NCBI RefSeq assembly: GCF_003263785.1 | Contig: NZ_JYJK01000073.1 | Coordinates: 222,708 to 286,707, forward strand | Source of the DNA: Vibrio variabilis | GTDB taxonomy: Bacteria; Pseudomonadota; Gammaproteobacteria; Enterobacterales; Vibrionaceae | Direction of reading: 5' to 3' | DNA: 64,000 bases | Shown: positions 18,670 to 28,216 of the stretch, piece by piece | Layout of the letters: each line of letters begins with the position of its first letter | Position numbering within the stretch: the first letter of the stretch is position 1 | Translations under genes and position numbers: made by a program | Notes under the pieces: model-generated | What the model saw: the letters and a program-made list of their open reading frames with translations, nothing else | Database searches by the model: none | Told to the model about the DNA's origin: nothing

Positions 18670-18681
18670 TGGTCTGTACCA
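18670..18681. promoter_or_regulatory. Candidate PhnR operator before phnS2
   Basis: TGGTCTGTACCA, an imperfect palindrome 20 bases before the phnS2 ATG, sharing TGGT-N4-ACCA with the site before phnT2. Confidence 0.55.
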
Positions 18682-18866
18682 GTTGATACAAACCACCTTA
18701 ATTTTGGTTTATGACGATTAAATGAACGAAAAGTGGCAGTTTTACTAAATTAAGTTGGATTGGACGGCTAATTAAAGCGGCTTTTCCTACGTGTGAAACT
18801 TTTATGAATATTGATTTTGATACTTTACGACGCGTATTTTCGATTGCTAGAGTAATCGCAACTTAT

Positions 18867-18878
18867 TGGTATAGTCCA
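18867..18878. promoter_or_regulatory. Candidate PhnR operator before phnW
   Basis: TGGTATAGTCCA, 15 bases before the phnW ATG. It matches the other two sites except for one arm base (TCCA for ACCA). The 242-base divergent region holds no other obvious element. Confidence 0.55.
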
Positions 18879-18892
18879 AACCGAGAATCAAG

Positions 18893-19995
18893 ATGAAAAA
18901 CGAATACTTGCTATTAACTCCGGGTCCGCTATCGACGACTGAAACCGTGCGCGAAGCATGTTAAAAGACTGGTGTACATGGGATGACGACTACAACAAAG
19001 ATATTGTCGAGGTCATTCGCGCTAAACTGACTCAACTTGCCACGAAGCAAGCGGGCTACACCAGTGTATTAATGCAAGGCAGCGGCACCGCGTCAGTCGA
19101 GGCGACAATTGGTAGTACTATTACTTCAAAGGGCAAATTGCTGGTTGTCGACAATGGTGCCTACGGCGCTCGTATTGCGCAGATTGCTCACTACCTAAAT
19201 ATCGAAACCCGTGTCATTGCACCAGGCGAAGTCAGCAGACCAAACCTAGATGAGATTGCCAACATCCTAGAGCAAGACAGTGCCATTACGCATGTTGCGA
19301 TTGTTCACTGCGAAACCACAACTGGCATGCTTAACCCTATTGAAGCGGTCATCAAACTAGCAAAGCAACATGACAAAACAGTGATCCTTGATGCGATGTC
19401 GAGTTTTGGTGGCATCCCAATGGATATTGGTGAGCTCGGTATCGACTTTATGATTAGCTCTGCCAACAAATGCATTCAGGGCGTTCCGGGCTTTGGATTT
19501 GTGGTTGCCAAGCAATCAGAACTAGAAAAATGCCAAGGCCAAGCGCGCTCACTCAGCCTAGACCTCTATGATCAATGGCACTGCATGGAAGTGAACCACG
19601 GCAAGTGGCGCTTCACCTCCCCTACTCATACTGTACGTGCTTTCTATCAAGCACTTATAGAACTTGAACAAGAGGGCGGCATTGAAGCGCGTTTCAATCG
19701 CTATCAAACCAACCAAAAAACATTGGTCGAAGGTATGCGCTCTTTGGGCTTCCGCACACTGTTAAACGATGATCTTCACTCCCCAATCATTACCTCGTTT
19801 TACTCACCTGAGCACAGTGACTACCAGTTCAAAGCGTTCTATGAACGCTTGAAAGAGCAGGGTTTTGTTATCTACCCCGGCAAAGTGTCCAATGCCGATT
19901 GCTTCCGAATTGGCAACATTGGTGACGTGCATCCAGCGGACATTAAGCGCTTAATCAGCGCCGTGAAAAACGCAATGTACTGGGAGCTAGCGTAA
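18893..19995 (+). CDS. phnW: 2-aminoethylphosphonate:pyruvate transaminase (one missing base near 18959)
   Basis: PLP enzyme of about 367 residues converting 2-aminoethylphosphonate plus pyruvate to phosphonoacetaldehyde plus alanine. The N-terminus [20 protein letters not shown] runs in frame one; GAAGCATG should be GAAGCAATG, after which [13 protein letters not shown] continues. Motifs are [15 protein letters not shown] (phosphate-binding, near 65), [11 protein letters not shown] (PLP aspartate, near 165) and the lysine in SSANKCIQG (near 193). The TAA overlaps the next ATG (TAATG). It heads the degradation operon and is divergent from the importer. Confidence 0.92.
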
Positions 19996-21361
19996 TGGCA
20001 GACCAAGCAACGCACCTGCGCAGCGAGGGAGATGTGAACAACACTCCGGCGCGTGAAGAGTGGAATCAACAAATACAAGACGACGCGACCCAAGCACTGC
20101 TGAAACGCGATGCTGATGTCTTCTTGCATCAATCCATGTCAACGCCCTGCCTAGACTCACTAGAAGCGGCGGAAGGGATTTATATCCAAGATACACGTGG
20201 AAAGCGCTACATGGACTTTCATGGCAACAATGTCCATCAACTTGGTTATGCCACCCACATGTCATCAAACGTGTAACGGAGCAGATGCATTCGCTGCCCT
20301 TCTCGCCGCGCCGTTTTACCAACGAAACAGCGGTCAAATGTGCAGAAAAGCTTACCGAGATCTGCGGTGGAGAACTCAACCGAGTGCTGTTTGCGCCCGG
20401 TGGCACCTCTGTGGTTGGAATGGCGCTCAAGCTGGCACGCTATATCACCGGCAATTACAAAGTCGTGTCTTTGTGGGACTCATTTCATGGTGCATCACTT
20501 GATGCGATTTCAGTCGGTGGTGAAGCGTGTTTTCGTGAGGGCATGGGGCCACTCATGGCCGGTGTCGAACGCATTCCACCAGCAGTATCATATCGAGGTG
20601 CCTTCCCTTCACAAGACGGAACCGATGTTCACTACGCTGACTATCTCGAATACGTGATTGAAAAAGAAGGCGGCATCGGCGCGTTTATCGCAGAAGGCGT
20701 TCGTAATACCGACGTGCAGGTACCCAGTAAGGCGTATTGGAAACGTATCCGCGAAATTTGCGACAAACACAATGTGCTGCTCATTATTGACGATATTCCA
20801 AATGGCATGGGACGTAGTGGCGAATGGTTTACCTATCAGGCGTTTGACATTGAACCCGACATTCTTTGTATCGGCAAAGGATTTGGCGGCGGTTTGGTTC
20901 CTATCGCTGCGATGGTTACTAAAGACAAATACAACACGGCTGCGGAAATCTCTCTAGGTCACTACACGCATGAGAAAAGCGCCCTTGGATGCGCAGCGGC
21001 GCTTGCCACCATGGAAGCGATTGAGCAAGAACAGCTACTAGAAAAGACACGCAGAGACAGTGAATTTGTTAAAGCGCGTCTACTTCAAATGAAGCAGCAA
21101 TACCCAATTATTGGCGATGTTCGTGGCATTGGTCTTTTGTGGGGAGTGGAACTTGTGAAAAATCACATCACCAAAGACAGAGCCTACGACGAAGCCGAGC
21201 AAGTTCTCTATCAATGTTTAAATCAAGGTCTGAGCTTTAAGGTGTCGCAAGGCAACGTCATTCAGCTTAGCCCTCCGCTGATTATTACCCGTGACGAGCT
21301 AACCAAAGCACTCGACATCTTCGAGCAAGCTATTGCTCACGTATCGAACATAAAAAATTAA
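19995..21361 (+). CDS. pbfA: PbfA: (R)-1-hydroxy-2-aminoethylphosphonate ammonia-lyase (one missing base near 20252)
   Basis: Class III aminotransferase-fold PLP protein of about 455 residues between phnW and phnX. Known from Vibrio work, the enzyme at this place (PbfA) eliminates ammonia from (R)-1-hydroxy-AEP to give phosphonoacetaldehyde, which PhnX then cleaves. Seen motifs are DFHGNNVHQLGYA near 73, PGGTSVVGMALKLAR (PLP phosphate site), IIDDIPNGMGRSGEWF and the lysine in CIGKGFGGGLVP. GCC-ACC at about 20252 should be GCC-CAC-CC; one C restores the frame through HPHVIKRVTEQMHSL. The assignment as lyase rather than transaminase rests on gene position and remembered literature. Confidence 0.85.
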
Positions 21362-21379
21362 CTATTAAGGAATGACATC

Positions 21380-22198
21380 ATGTCTCACTCATCACCGATT
21401 CAAGCCGTTATCTTCGACTGGGCTGGCACCATTGTTGACTTTGGTTCGTTCGCCCCGACTAGTATTTTTGTCGAAGCATTTAAGCAAGGCTTTGACTTAG
21501 AGATTTCTCTAGACGAAGCTCGCGAACCTATGGGCATTGGTAAATGGGATCACATTAAAGCAGTAGGCCAAATTCCAGCCGTAAAAGCACGTTGGGCAGC
21601 CCAATTTGGCCAAGAAATGCAAGACAGCGACGTTGATGCCATCTACGCTGCTTTCATGCCTCTTCAAAAAGCCAAAGTCGCGGATCACGCCGAGCCAATT
21701 CTTAACGCAGTAGAAGTTGTGAACGACCTAAAAGCCAAAGGCATCAAGATCGGCTCTTGCTCTGGCTACCCACGTCAAGTGATGGATGTATTGATTCCAG
21801 TGGCTGCAGATTATGGCTATAAACCAGACTATGTCGTCGCAACGGATGACTTGCCGCAAGGCGGCCGCCCTGCTGCATTTATGGCACTGAAAAATGTTAT
21901 CGAGTTGGGCGCAACTAACGTCGGTGCTTGCGTAAAAGTGGATGATGCTGCACCCGGTATCGAAGAAGGCCACAATGCGGGCATGTGGACTGTGGGTCTG
22001 CTTCTTTCTGGCAACGAGGCTGGCCTTACCTTTGACCAATACCAAGCCGCTGATGAAGCAACGCTAACAGCAGCTCGCGAACGTGCACGCATCAAGCTTG
22101 GCAAGGCTTCACCTCATTATCTAGTGGATACGATTGCCGACCTTCCTGATGTGATTGCCGATATTGAGAAGCGTATTTTGGCTGGTGAACGTCCGTAG
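21380..22198 (+). CDS. phnX: Phosphonoacetaldehyde hydrolase
   Basis: HAD-superfamily phosphonatase of 272 residues that splits phosphonoacetaldehyde into acetaldehyde and phosphate, the final step for both AEP and hydroxy-AEP here. The nucleophile aspartate is in [13 protein letters not shown] near residue 12, the Schiff-base lysine in the cap is in [13 protein letters not shown] near 52, and the remaining HAD motifs are [10 protein letters not shown] (motif 2) and [12 protein letters not shown] (motif 4). AAGGAATGACATC provides the ribosome site 18 bases after pbfA. A terminator follows at once. Confidence 0.95.
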   Translation: MSHSSPIQAVIFDWAGTIVDFGSFAPTSIFVEAFKQGFDLEISLDEAREPMGIGKWDHIKAVGQIPAVKARWAAQFGQEMQDSDVDAIYAAFMPLQKAKVADHAEPILNAVEVVNDLKAKGIKIGSCSGYPRQVMDVLIPVAADYGYKPDYVVATDDLPQGGRPAAFMALKNVIELGATNVGACVKVDDAAPGIEEGHNAGMWTVGLLLSGNEAGLTFDQYQAADEATLTAARERARIKLGKASPHYLVDTIADLPDVIADIEKRILAGERP

Positions 22199-22220
22199 TT
22201 TCAAGCTCATTCTAAAACGC

Positions 22221-22252
22221 AAAAGCTCACGACTAGTTCGTGAGCTTTTTTG
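22221..22252 (+). terminator. Terminator after phnX
   Basis: Nine-pair stem AGCTCACGA / TCGTGAGCT with a five-base loop, flanked by AAA and TTTTTT. Confidence 0.92.
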
Positions 22253-22614
22253 TTAAACTTTGGTATTTTAATGACAAAAATAACAACTGCGCTAGTTAAA
22301 GAATATACAAAAAATCAGCCACACCAAATGTAGATTTAATGACAAGGTTAAAACTAATTCTAGCTAACAACTCGATAAGCTTCACATATTATAAAGTTCC
22401 ATAATAAGCAGCATACACTCTAACTAGTAGTATTGGTAATTTAGTAAACATTTAACTGAGACTTCTACTTATGATTTAACAATCTAGTTAGAGAATAAGT
22501 TTATTATTTTTTTCAGCGCAATTACCACTCCAATTTTAATGATACTACACGATTAAAATTATTTAGCTGAAAGCTCATGTACGGCTAGCGCATCAAGCCA
22601 AAAAGGAACTTAAA
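22253..22614. other. AT-rich intergenic stretch upstream of the FMN reductase
   Basis: About 360 bases, strongly AT-rich, without an open frame. It contains separated inverted octamers CTAACTAG and CTAGTTAG near 22419 and 22483, and many possible promoter-like AT runs. No RNA structure or known operator is recognised. The drop in G+C continues into the next two genes. Confidence 0.5.
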
Positions 22615-23207
22615 ATGAATATCACCATTATTGCTGGTAGCCAAAGGCCAAACTCTCAAAGCCTCAATGTGGCTAACTACCTCGCAACACTCGCTGACCA
22701 ACACTTTGAACAGGTCAATGTTCTCGACCTGCATCAATTAAACTTACCTTTTTGGAATGAGGGGTGTGGCAAGGTAGCGAAGAATGGGCGCCATTCGAGC
22801 CCATTAGACAGCAGCTAAACCAGTCGGATGCCTTTATTTTTATCACGCCAGAGTGGCATGGTATGGCAACGCCTTCACTAAAGAATTTTTTGATGTTGAC
22901 TACCGACGACGAGTTGGCACACAAAGCGGCGTTACTGGTAAGCGTCTCTGCTGGCATCAATGGCGTATACCCCATCAGCGAACTGCGTATGACTGGTAAT
23001 AAAAACAATCACGTCTGTTTTTTGCCAGACCATCTTATCTTTAGAAACTGCGAACAAATATTGACTGCAGATCACCAATGTACAGACAAAAAACAACATG
23101 CTCGAAGCGAATATACACTCAAGTTACTTGCAGCCTATGCCAATGCTTTAGCCCCCGTACACCGAGACATGGTAAGTGCCGGTAAACCATTTCAATACGG
23201 AATGTAA
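22615..23207 (+). CDS. NAD(P)H-dependent FMN reductase, flavodoxin fold (one missing base near 22762)
   Basis: Flavoprotein of about 197 residues in the NADPH-dependent FMN reductase family. The flavin-phosphate loop is IIAGSQRPNSQSLNVANYL at the N-terminus, and ITPEWHGMATPSLKNFLML near residue 80 is the second flavin loop (usual form TPEYNGSYPGVLKNA). The frame breaks in the GGGG after AATGA; five G gives NEGVWQGSEEWAPFEPIRQQ. HGM instead of the usual NG/NR suggests a specialised subgroup. It stands 49 bases before a TruD-like gene on the same strand and may share its transcript. Native electron acceptor unknown. Confidence 0.8.
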
Positions 23208-23256
23208 TTAATCACTGACTTTCAACCAGATGAAGCGTAATCGCAAGGAGAAATGG

Positions 23257-24210
23257 ATGAAGTATAGAGTAAAACAAAAAAATGAAGACTTTAGGGTATG
23301 CGAAGTTATTAATTTAGATATTGCCGATAGCCCTACTAACTATCGACTTTTTTGTTTAGTGAAAAGTGGCATTTCAACATTTAACGCTATAGATATAATA
23401 AGCCAAGAATTTAACCTAGAGGAAGGTCAAATTGGCGTAGCCGGTTTAAAAGATGAGGAAGGAGTCACGCAGCAATATCTCACCATTGAAAGTCAGAAAG
23501 TCCCTAATAAATTTAAGGACAAAGATAGTGACTTCTGGCTTGAGTTATACCAAATTGGTTTCTCTAATAATAAAATCACTGTAGGCTCTAACCTTGGTAA
23601 CGCATTTAAAATTGTCTTAAGAGGACTTGACGAAGAGGCTCAAAATGCCCTTACAAGTATTAATGAAACCCAGATTAGAATCCCGAATTACTATGACAGC
23701 CAACGTTTCGGCTTGCCTGATCAACCCGCGCTGACACATCTGATCGGACAACACTATCTGGAAGGTAACCTCGACAAGTGCCTAGAATTCGCGCGTGAAT
23801 CGGGCGTGCTAGCAAATAGAGAGGTCACTGTAGAAAACCTAGATTCTGTAATACCTATGCGCGAACGGGCTTTTTGGCTTTGTTCTCATGGCTCGTACAT
23901 GTGGAATAAGAAGCTCAGTGAACTCATACGAGCAGAAGGCTTTGCTACCGCCTCTATCCGCATCGCAGACAACTGTTATTTTGCTCCAAACCAAGATGAG
24001 TTCGCCGCGCATAAGCTTCCGAATAAATTAGCCATAGACAAGTGGCGCGCAATCGATGGTGAAATTAAGAAACTTTCTGCAACAAGGGACTGCTTTATTT
24101 ATTGCCATTTTAAGTCCAAACCTCTCGACTCTGAGAGCTGTGAGTTGCAGTTCACATTGCCAACCGGCAGCTATGCAACGATGGCAATAAAAGGCATTCT
24201 AGGTGTTTAG
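23257..24210 (+). CDS. TruD-like pseudouridine synthase, accessory paralogue
   Basis: Protein of 317 residues with the full set of TruD motifs: NEDFRVCEV near 8, GVAGLKDEEGVTQQYLTIE near 67 (catalytic aspartate within KD), GNAFKIVLRGL near 117, IPNYYDSQRFGLPD near 143, FWLCSHGSYMWNKKLSELI near 209, and FTLPTGSYATMAIKGIL at the C-terminus. Canonical TruD modifies U13 of tRNA and is normally in a surE-truD operon; none of that context is here, and this copy is shorter with a reduced insertion domain. The ATG at 23257 with AAGGAG seven bases upstream is chosen over 23230. AT-rich DNA and the FMN reductase partner suggest a horizontally gained role, perhaps on another RNA or free nucleotide. Confidence 0.82.
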   Translation: MKYRVKQKNEDFRVCEVINLDIADSPTNYRLFCLVKSGISTFNAIDIISQEFNLEEGQIGVAGLKDEEGVTQQYLTIESQKVPNKFKDKDSDFWLELYQIGFSNNKITVGSNLGNAFKIVLRGLDEEAQNALTSINETQIRIPNYYDSQRFGLPDQPALTHLIGQHYLEGNLDKCLEFARESGVLANREVTVENLDSVIPMRERAFWLCSHGSYMWNKKLSELIRAEGFATASIRIADNCYFAPNQDEFAAHKLPNKLAIDKWRAIDGEIKKLSATRDCFIYCHFKSKPLDSESCELQFTLPTGSYATMAIKGILGV

Positions 24211-24355
24211 TAGGCTTTAGCTTGGCACGGTCATCCTGTCAGCAAAACTAGTTCAAATGATGACCCTGTAAACAATTCTGTGTAACTCGTCTTTAAGAGT
24301 TGCGGTAGCCGCTCTCTTGGCTATCGCACTTTCCGCTCAAACCATTCACTTTTCA

Positions 24356-24790
24356 TCAGTTTGGCTTGACCTGGGCCAGTTTAAGGTAAGAGTGCAGTTC
24401 ACCGTTCTTATGCTCAACCGCAGAGTGAATATTGACATTTGCATTGCCCACGACGCCAAAGGAATAGCGATTTTCCCCTTTGATGATTTCTACATACAAA
24501 ATGCCATCAGCTAAGAACCACGTCCCCTTAGTTTCAAAGCGATCGAACAATCGGTACTCATGTAACGTGCCATCTGCATGAAACACCACTTCGGTGATAT
24601 ATCCCTCGGTGCATGTTTTGATCCAATGCGTGTCTGCTGCATCAATAGGAACAAGCTCTCGTTTACGGTTCTGCCATTCCTGAAACATAATAGGATCCAC
24701 GGAATCCATTATCATTTGAGTTGGTAGTACTAGCTTTTTACCGCTTGATTCTCTGATATATAGTTGGCTTAAAAGTTGAGCTTTGTTCAT
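24356..24790 (-). CDS. Hypothetical protein
   Basis: About 144 residues, not recognised. A helical N-terminus (MNKAQLLSQLYIRESSGKKL) is followed by a beta-rich domain with HADGTLHEYRLFDRFETKGT and WFLADGILYVEIIKGENRYSF, resembling small lipocalin-like or META-like barrels in pattern only. The frame opens earlier, but the ATG at 24790 has AAAGGAACC upstream. It follows the nucleotidyltransferase by 47 bases on the same strand and is probably cotranscribed with it. No signal peptide is seen. Confidence 0.6.
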   Translation of the reverse strand: MNKAQLLSQLYIRESSGKKLVLPTQMIMDSVDPIMFQEWQNRKRELVPIDAADTHWIKTCTEGYITEVVFHADGTLHEYRLFDRFETKGTWFLADGILYVEIIKGENRYSFGVVGNANVNIHSAVEHKNGELHSYLKLAQVKPN

Positions 24791-24837
24791 ATAGGTTCCT
24801 TTCATCGGCCATGAATTAACACCAAAACTGAGGTGAA

Positions 24838-25607
24838 TCATGCCATCCATTTGTGTTTTACAAACTCGCTTAACTGCTCAAAAAGGTGGAGCGCATCGTT
24901 AGGGTTTATTGGATTACCCGTCGCAACATCATAAATTTTTCGAAACTCTTCAATATGACTCGGGTGATGTCGGATACAGGCCTCAAAACATTGTTCCAAA
25001 TTTATGTACCAACTAAGGTCATGTTCAGCGACAAAATAGTAGCAGTTCGCAATAACTTCTTGCCGATAACTTTTTCAATGCCCTGTTCTTTACCACTTAG
25101 TAGTTTGGGTATCATCTGTTCGGTGAACTTAAATAGGTCACCATTGAGCGCCATTGCAATATTATAACTTGGCTTTTGTGATTCAAACCCTTTCGACAGG
25201 TCATTACCCCAAATACAACAGCAACAGTGCTTAAGCCAAAACTGCCATCGGTAGTACTCATCGGCCTGCAATACCTCATCCACATGACCTATATCCAGGT
25301 CGATCTTACTTACCTGTGTGTAACGCCTAGGAAAATCATCAGCCATACCCCTGAAAACCTGACGCTGTACGTTGTTTTGAGGGTGTTTGAGAACCACGGA
25401 TAGATCGAGATCAGACTTGCAAAGAACGGCATTGCCGCGACCAATACTCCCGTAAAGATAAATCCCATCTATTTGATCAGGAAATTTCGTTGTCAGCTCA
25501 TTAACTGCGGCATCTACAACAATCTTAAATTCATCTTGAATATTTAAAGGCGAATAGACATTACGTATGTAGCCATGCTCGTCCAATCCATTGTCGAGTT
25601 GAATCAT
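24838..25607 (-). CDS. Nucleotidyltransferase-domain protein (one missing base near 25055)
   Basis: About 256 residues. The N-terminal Pol-beta-like nucleotidyltransferase domain shows LYGSIGRGNAVLCKSDLDLS near residue 50 (GS-x-GRG with the D-x-D metal pair) and a third acidic strand near DLDIGHVDE. The helical C-terminal half (WLKHCCCCIWGNDLSKG, then in the shifted frame CYYFVAEHDLSWYINLEQCF and HIEEFRKIYDVATGNPINP) resembles the substrate domain of aminoglycoside or related nucleotidyltransferases. Adding one base at AAGTTATTGCG makes the frame continue to TGA at 24838. A GNAT gene ends 15 bases upstream. Substrate unknown; an antibiotic-modifying role is only a possibility. Confidence 0.75.
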
Positions 25608-25621
25608 AGATTGTCCTTACC

Positions 25622-26125
25622 CTATAAAGGCTTCTTCAAACTCAATGTCACAAGATCATCGCTGTCGTACAAGACCTCAGATGACGGCTCCATACCCAGT
25701 TTTTTTAAGATCTTCAGAGACGGAACATTGGCCTTTACAGCAACGCCAAACACTTCATCTAGATAGTTGGTCAACACAAAGTCAATGGCCGCCTTTGCTG
25801 CCTCAAACGCGTAACCTCTGCCCTGATACTCGGGAAGCAAACCATAACGCACATCGTGATCTAGAGAGTCTAACAATTGCTCTACGCCTGCATAACCAAT
25901 CAGTACTTGGGGCTGCGCTTTCAACGTGATAGTAAAAGTCCCAAAGCCCTTTTCCCAGTGCGCTAATTTTTCGGTTACGTAATTGGCAATATAGTCCGAC
26001 GAATAAGGCTCGCCACCGGGTAAGTATTTAACGATATCCGGATCTTGGAATAGCACACGATAAAGCTGTAGATCATCTTGTAGTGTGGGTCGGAGTACTA
26101 ATCTTTCTGTTTCAATCATATTCAT
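25622..26125 (-). CDS. GNAT N-acetyltransferase, RimJ/RimL type
   Basis: Acetyltransferase of about 167 residues beginning MNMIETERLVLRPTLQDDLQ, the typical RimJ/RimL start. The acetyl-CoA loop is LLPEYQGRGYAFEAAKAAI near residue 93, followed by GVAVKANVPSLKILKKLGME, a hallmark of this group. Two in-frame starts are possible; the ATG at 26125 gives the conserved beginning. It leads a three-gene unit with the nucleotidyltransferase and the unknown protein. Acts on an N-terminal amine of a protein or on a small molecule; the target is not evident. Confidence 0.85.
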   Translation of the reverse strand: MNMIETERLVLRPTLQDDLQLYRVLFQDPDIVKYLPGGEPYSSDYIANYVTEKLAHWEKGFGTFTITLKAQPQVLIGYAGVEQLLDSLDHDVRYGLLPEYQGRGYAFEAAKAAIDFVLTNYLDEVFGVAVKANVPSLKILKKLGMEPSSEVLYDSDDLVTLSLKKPL

Positions 26126-26369
26126 TACCACGACACTTGATGCCAACTAAGGGGAGTGGGTACGTTTTCTGATTAGGTATATTGCAAAGCAACAACCACT
26201 ATTTCAAGTGATATTAGAGAGTGAGGCTGTCATCACCGACGTTTTGTCATATTGGCGTGATCTGAATTGATTTTGGCACGATCAGATGTCTCATGGCGCT
26301 ATTTGATTACCTATACTCATCCCATCAAATCACAACTTATACCTACAACATCACTCGGAGATCGGCATC

Positions 26370-27149
26370 ATGGCAAATACAGCACTCATCACTGGCGCAT
26401 CAAGTGGCATTGGATTGGAGTTTGCGAAAATTCACGCGCAAAAAGGCGGCGACATGGTGTTGGTAGCACGCTCAGCCGACAAATTAGAAGCCCTAAAACA
26501 AGAGTTAGAGAATCAGTTCAAGATCAAGGTAACCGTCCTTCCTGCTGATCTATCAAAAGCGGATTCCGCGGCAAAAATCTTTGAACAAACCGAAGCGCAA
26601 GGACTTAAAATCGACACGCTAATCAATAACGCTGGTTTTGGTGGTCACGGATTATTCCATGAGCGCGAGCTTGTTGATGAGCAAGCTATGATGCAAGTTA
26701 ACATGCTAACGCTGACTGATCTTACTCACTTCTACTTGAAAGGCATGGTTGAGCGCAATCAAGGACGTATTTTAAACGTTTCTTCTACCGCATCGTTTAT
26801 GCCCGGCCCCTTGCAAGCCGTTTACTACGCAACTAAGGCCTATGTTACTTCCTTTAGTCAGGCCATTGCCGAAGAAGTTAAAGACAACAACATCACCGTT
26901 ACAGCACTGTGTCCGGGCGCGGTTGCTACAGGGTTTGTCGAGGCAGCCAATCTTGAAGGTGTTGAGATCTTCGATAAAGCGAAGTCGCCGAAATCAGTCG
27001 CAGAATGCGGCTACCAAGCGATGGAGAAAGGTGATTTGGTTGCCTTTAATGAATCAAGCCTCAAATTTATGCTCAACTGGATCGTCCCGTTGTTACCGCG
27101 AAGAATGGTGCTCAAGCTCTCTCGTCAAGCGATGGAGAAAAACGGATAA
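26370..27149 (+). CDS. Short-chain dehydrogenase/reductase (SDR)
   Basis: Classical SDR of 259 residues. The nucleotide-binding TGASSGIG is at residues 8-15, NNAG near 89, the catalytic serine in NVSSTASF near 138, and the Y-x3-K pair in VYYATKAYV near 152. CPGAVATGF near 180 is the usual PG motif. ARSADKLEAL after beta2 with a basic residue suggests NADP(H). An AraC-type regulator gene starts 57 bases downstream on the same strand, so the pair may form a unit. The C-terminal basic tail PLLPRRMVLKLSRQAMEK may rest on a membrane, as in DltE/YqjQ-like SDRs. Confidence 0.87.
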   Translation: MANTALITGASSGIGLEFAKIHAQKGGDMVLVARSADKLEALKQELENQFKIKVTVLPADLSKADSAAKIFEQTEAQGLKIDTLINNAGFGGHGLFHERELVDEQAMMQVNMLTLTDLTHFYLKGMVERNQGRILNVSSTASFMPGPLQAVYYATKAYVTSFSQAIAEEVKDNNITVTALCPGAVATGFVEAANLEGVEIFDKAKSPKSVAECGYQAMEKGDLVAFNESSLKFMLNWIVPLLPRRMVLKLSRQAMEKNG

Positions 27150-27205
27150 TTGCCACCCTATATTGCACCAAGCCGATACTATGATTTGGAGATAGACGTA
27201 CCACT

Positions 27206-28216
27206 ATGAAACGAGCGAATAAATTTGTTATTCCACCGAACTGGAAGCTTCTGTTTCAAGATTTGGGTTTGAGTATCGAAGAGGTTCTTGCATGCGCTGA
27301 GCTGCCAAGCGGGTTATTCCGTCAACAAAAGATACAGCTTTCTCCTGCACAGTATTTCCAGCTTTGGCATGGTATTGATATCGCGGCGCAAGGTCGCGAT
27401 ATGCCGCTAGAATTTGCTAATGTGATGAGTCTTGAGTTTTTTGACGTCCCTATCTATGCCGCCATTTGCACCCCTAACCTCAATTCAGCAGCAAAGCGTT
27501 TACAAGAGTACAAACCTCTCATTGGTCCGATGATATTGGATATTGAGCAAACGCACGATTTTACCGAGCTTGGCATCCGATGTTATGGACATGAAGCGCC
27601 GTTGCCCCTGTGTTTAAACCTTTCTGAACTGATTTTCTTTACTCAGTTGGCTCGACTAGCAACGCGCAAAACCGTCACGCCGACGCGAGTTGAACTACCA
27701 AAATTGCCGAAACATCCGAAGAAGTATGAAGCCTACTTTGGTTGTCCTTTGACTTTGGGCTCAGAGACTAAAGTGAGATTTTCAGCGGCAGATGCGACCC
27801 TGCCATTTCTCACTCACAATCAAACTATGCTGAACTGTTTTGAAGGAGAATTACAAAAACAGCTAGAGCGCGCTACAAGTACATCAAGCCCTGAGAATAC
27901 CGATATCACAGCGCAAGTTACGCAGGTACTCATCAATGCACTGCCCCAAGGGCAAAGCAGCATAGACTACGTCAGCGGACAGCTTGCGATGAGCAAGCGT
28001 ACATTGCAGCGAAAACTGTCAGAACAAGAACAAAGCTATCAAGAGCTACTGCAAGAAGTGAGGCAGAGCTTGGCTCACGATTATCTCACTAAGTCCCAAC
28101 TACCGATCAGTGAGATCGCGTTCTTGCTGGGCTTTCAGGAAAGTAATTCATTTATCCGCGCCCACACATCTTGGCACGGGTTGTCGCCACACCAGCAACG
28201 GGAGCAACATCTATAG
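27206..28216 (+). CDS. AraC-family regulator with arabinose-binding-like N-terminal domain
   Basis: Regulator of 336 residues. The N-terminal half (NWKLLFQDLGLSIEEVLACA, LFRQQKIQLSPAQYFQLWHG) belongs to the PF12625-type domain found in OruR/ArgR-like regulators. The C-terminal helix-turn-helix pair is at about 255-330, with QLAMSKRTLQRKLSEQEQS and ISEIAFLLGFQESNSFIRAH. It is likely to regulate the preceding SDR and perhaps a substrate pathway elsewhere. Inducer not predictable. Confidence 0.88.
   Translation: MKRANKFVIPPNWKLLFQDLGLSIEEVLACAELPSGLFRQQKIQLSPAQYFQLWHGIDIAAQGRDMPLEFANVMSLEFFDVPIYAAICTPNLNSAAKRLQEYKPLIGPMILDIEQTHDFTELGIRCYGHEAPLPLCLNLSELIFFTQLARLATRKTVTPTRVELPKLPKHPKKYEAYFGCPLTLGSETKVRFSAADATLPFLTHNQTMLNCFEGELQKQLERATSTSSPENTDITAQVTQVLINALPQGQSSIDYVSGQLAMSKRTLQRKLSEQEQSYQELLQEVRQSLAHDYLTKSQLPISEIAFLLGFQESNSFIRAHTSWHGLSPHQQREQHL

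Noticed and set aside
18651..18892. Pho box in the phnS2 / phnW divergent promoter
   Set aside because: No TGTCA-type direct repeats at 11-base spacing were found; only PhnR-like sites are visible there.
24838..25607. MNT/HEPN-type toxin-antitoxin system
   Set aside because: Nucleotidyltransferase and helical parts are one chain after frame repair and no separate HEPN gene with its R-x4-6-H motif is adjacent.
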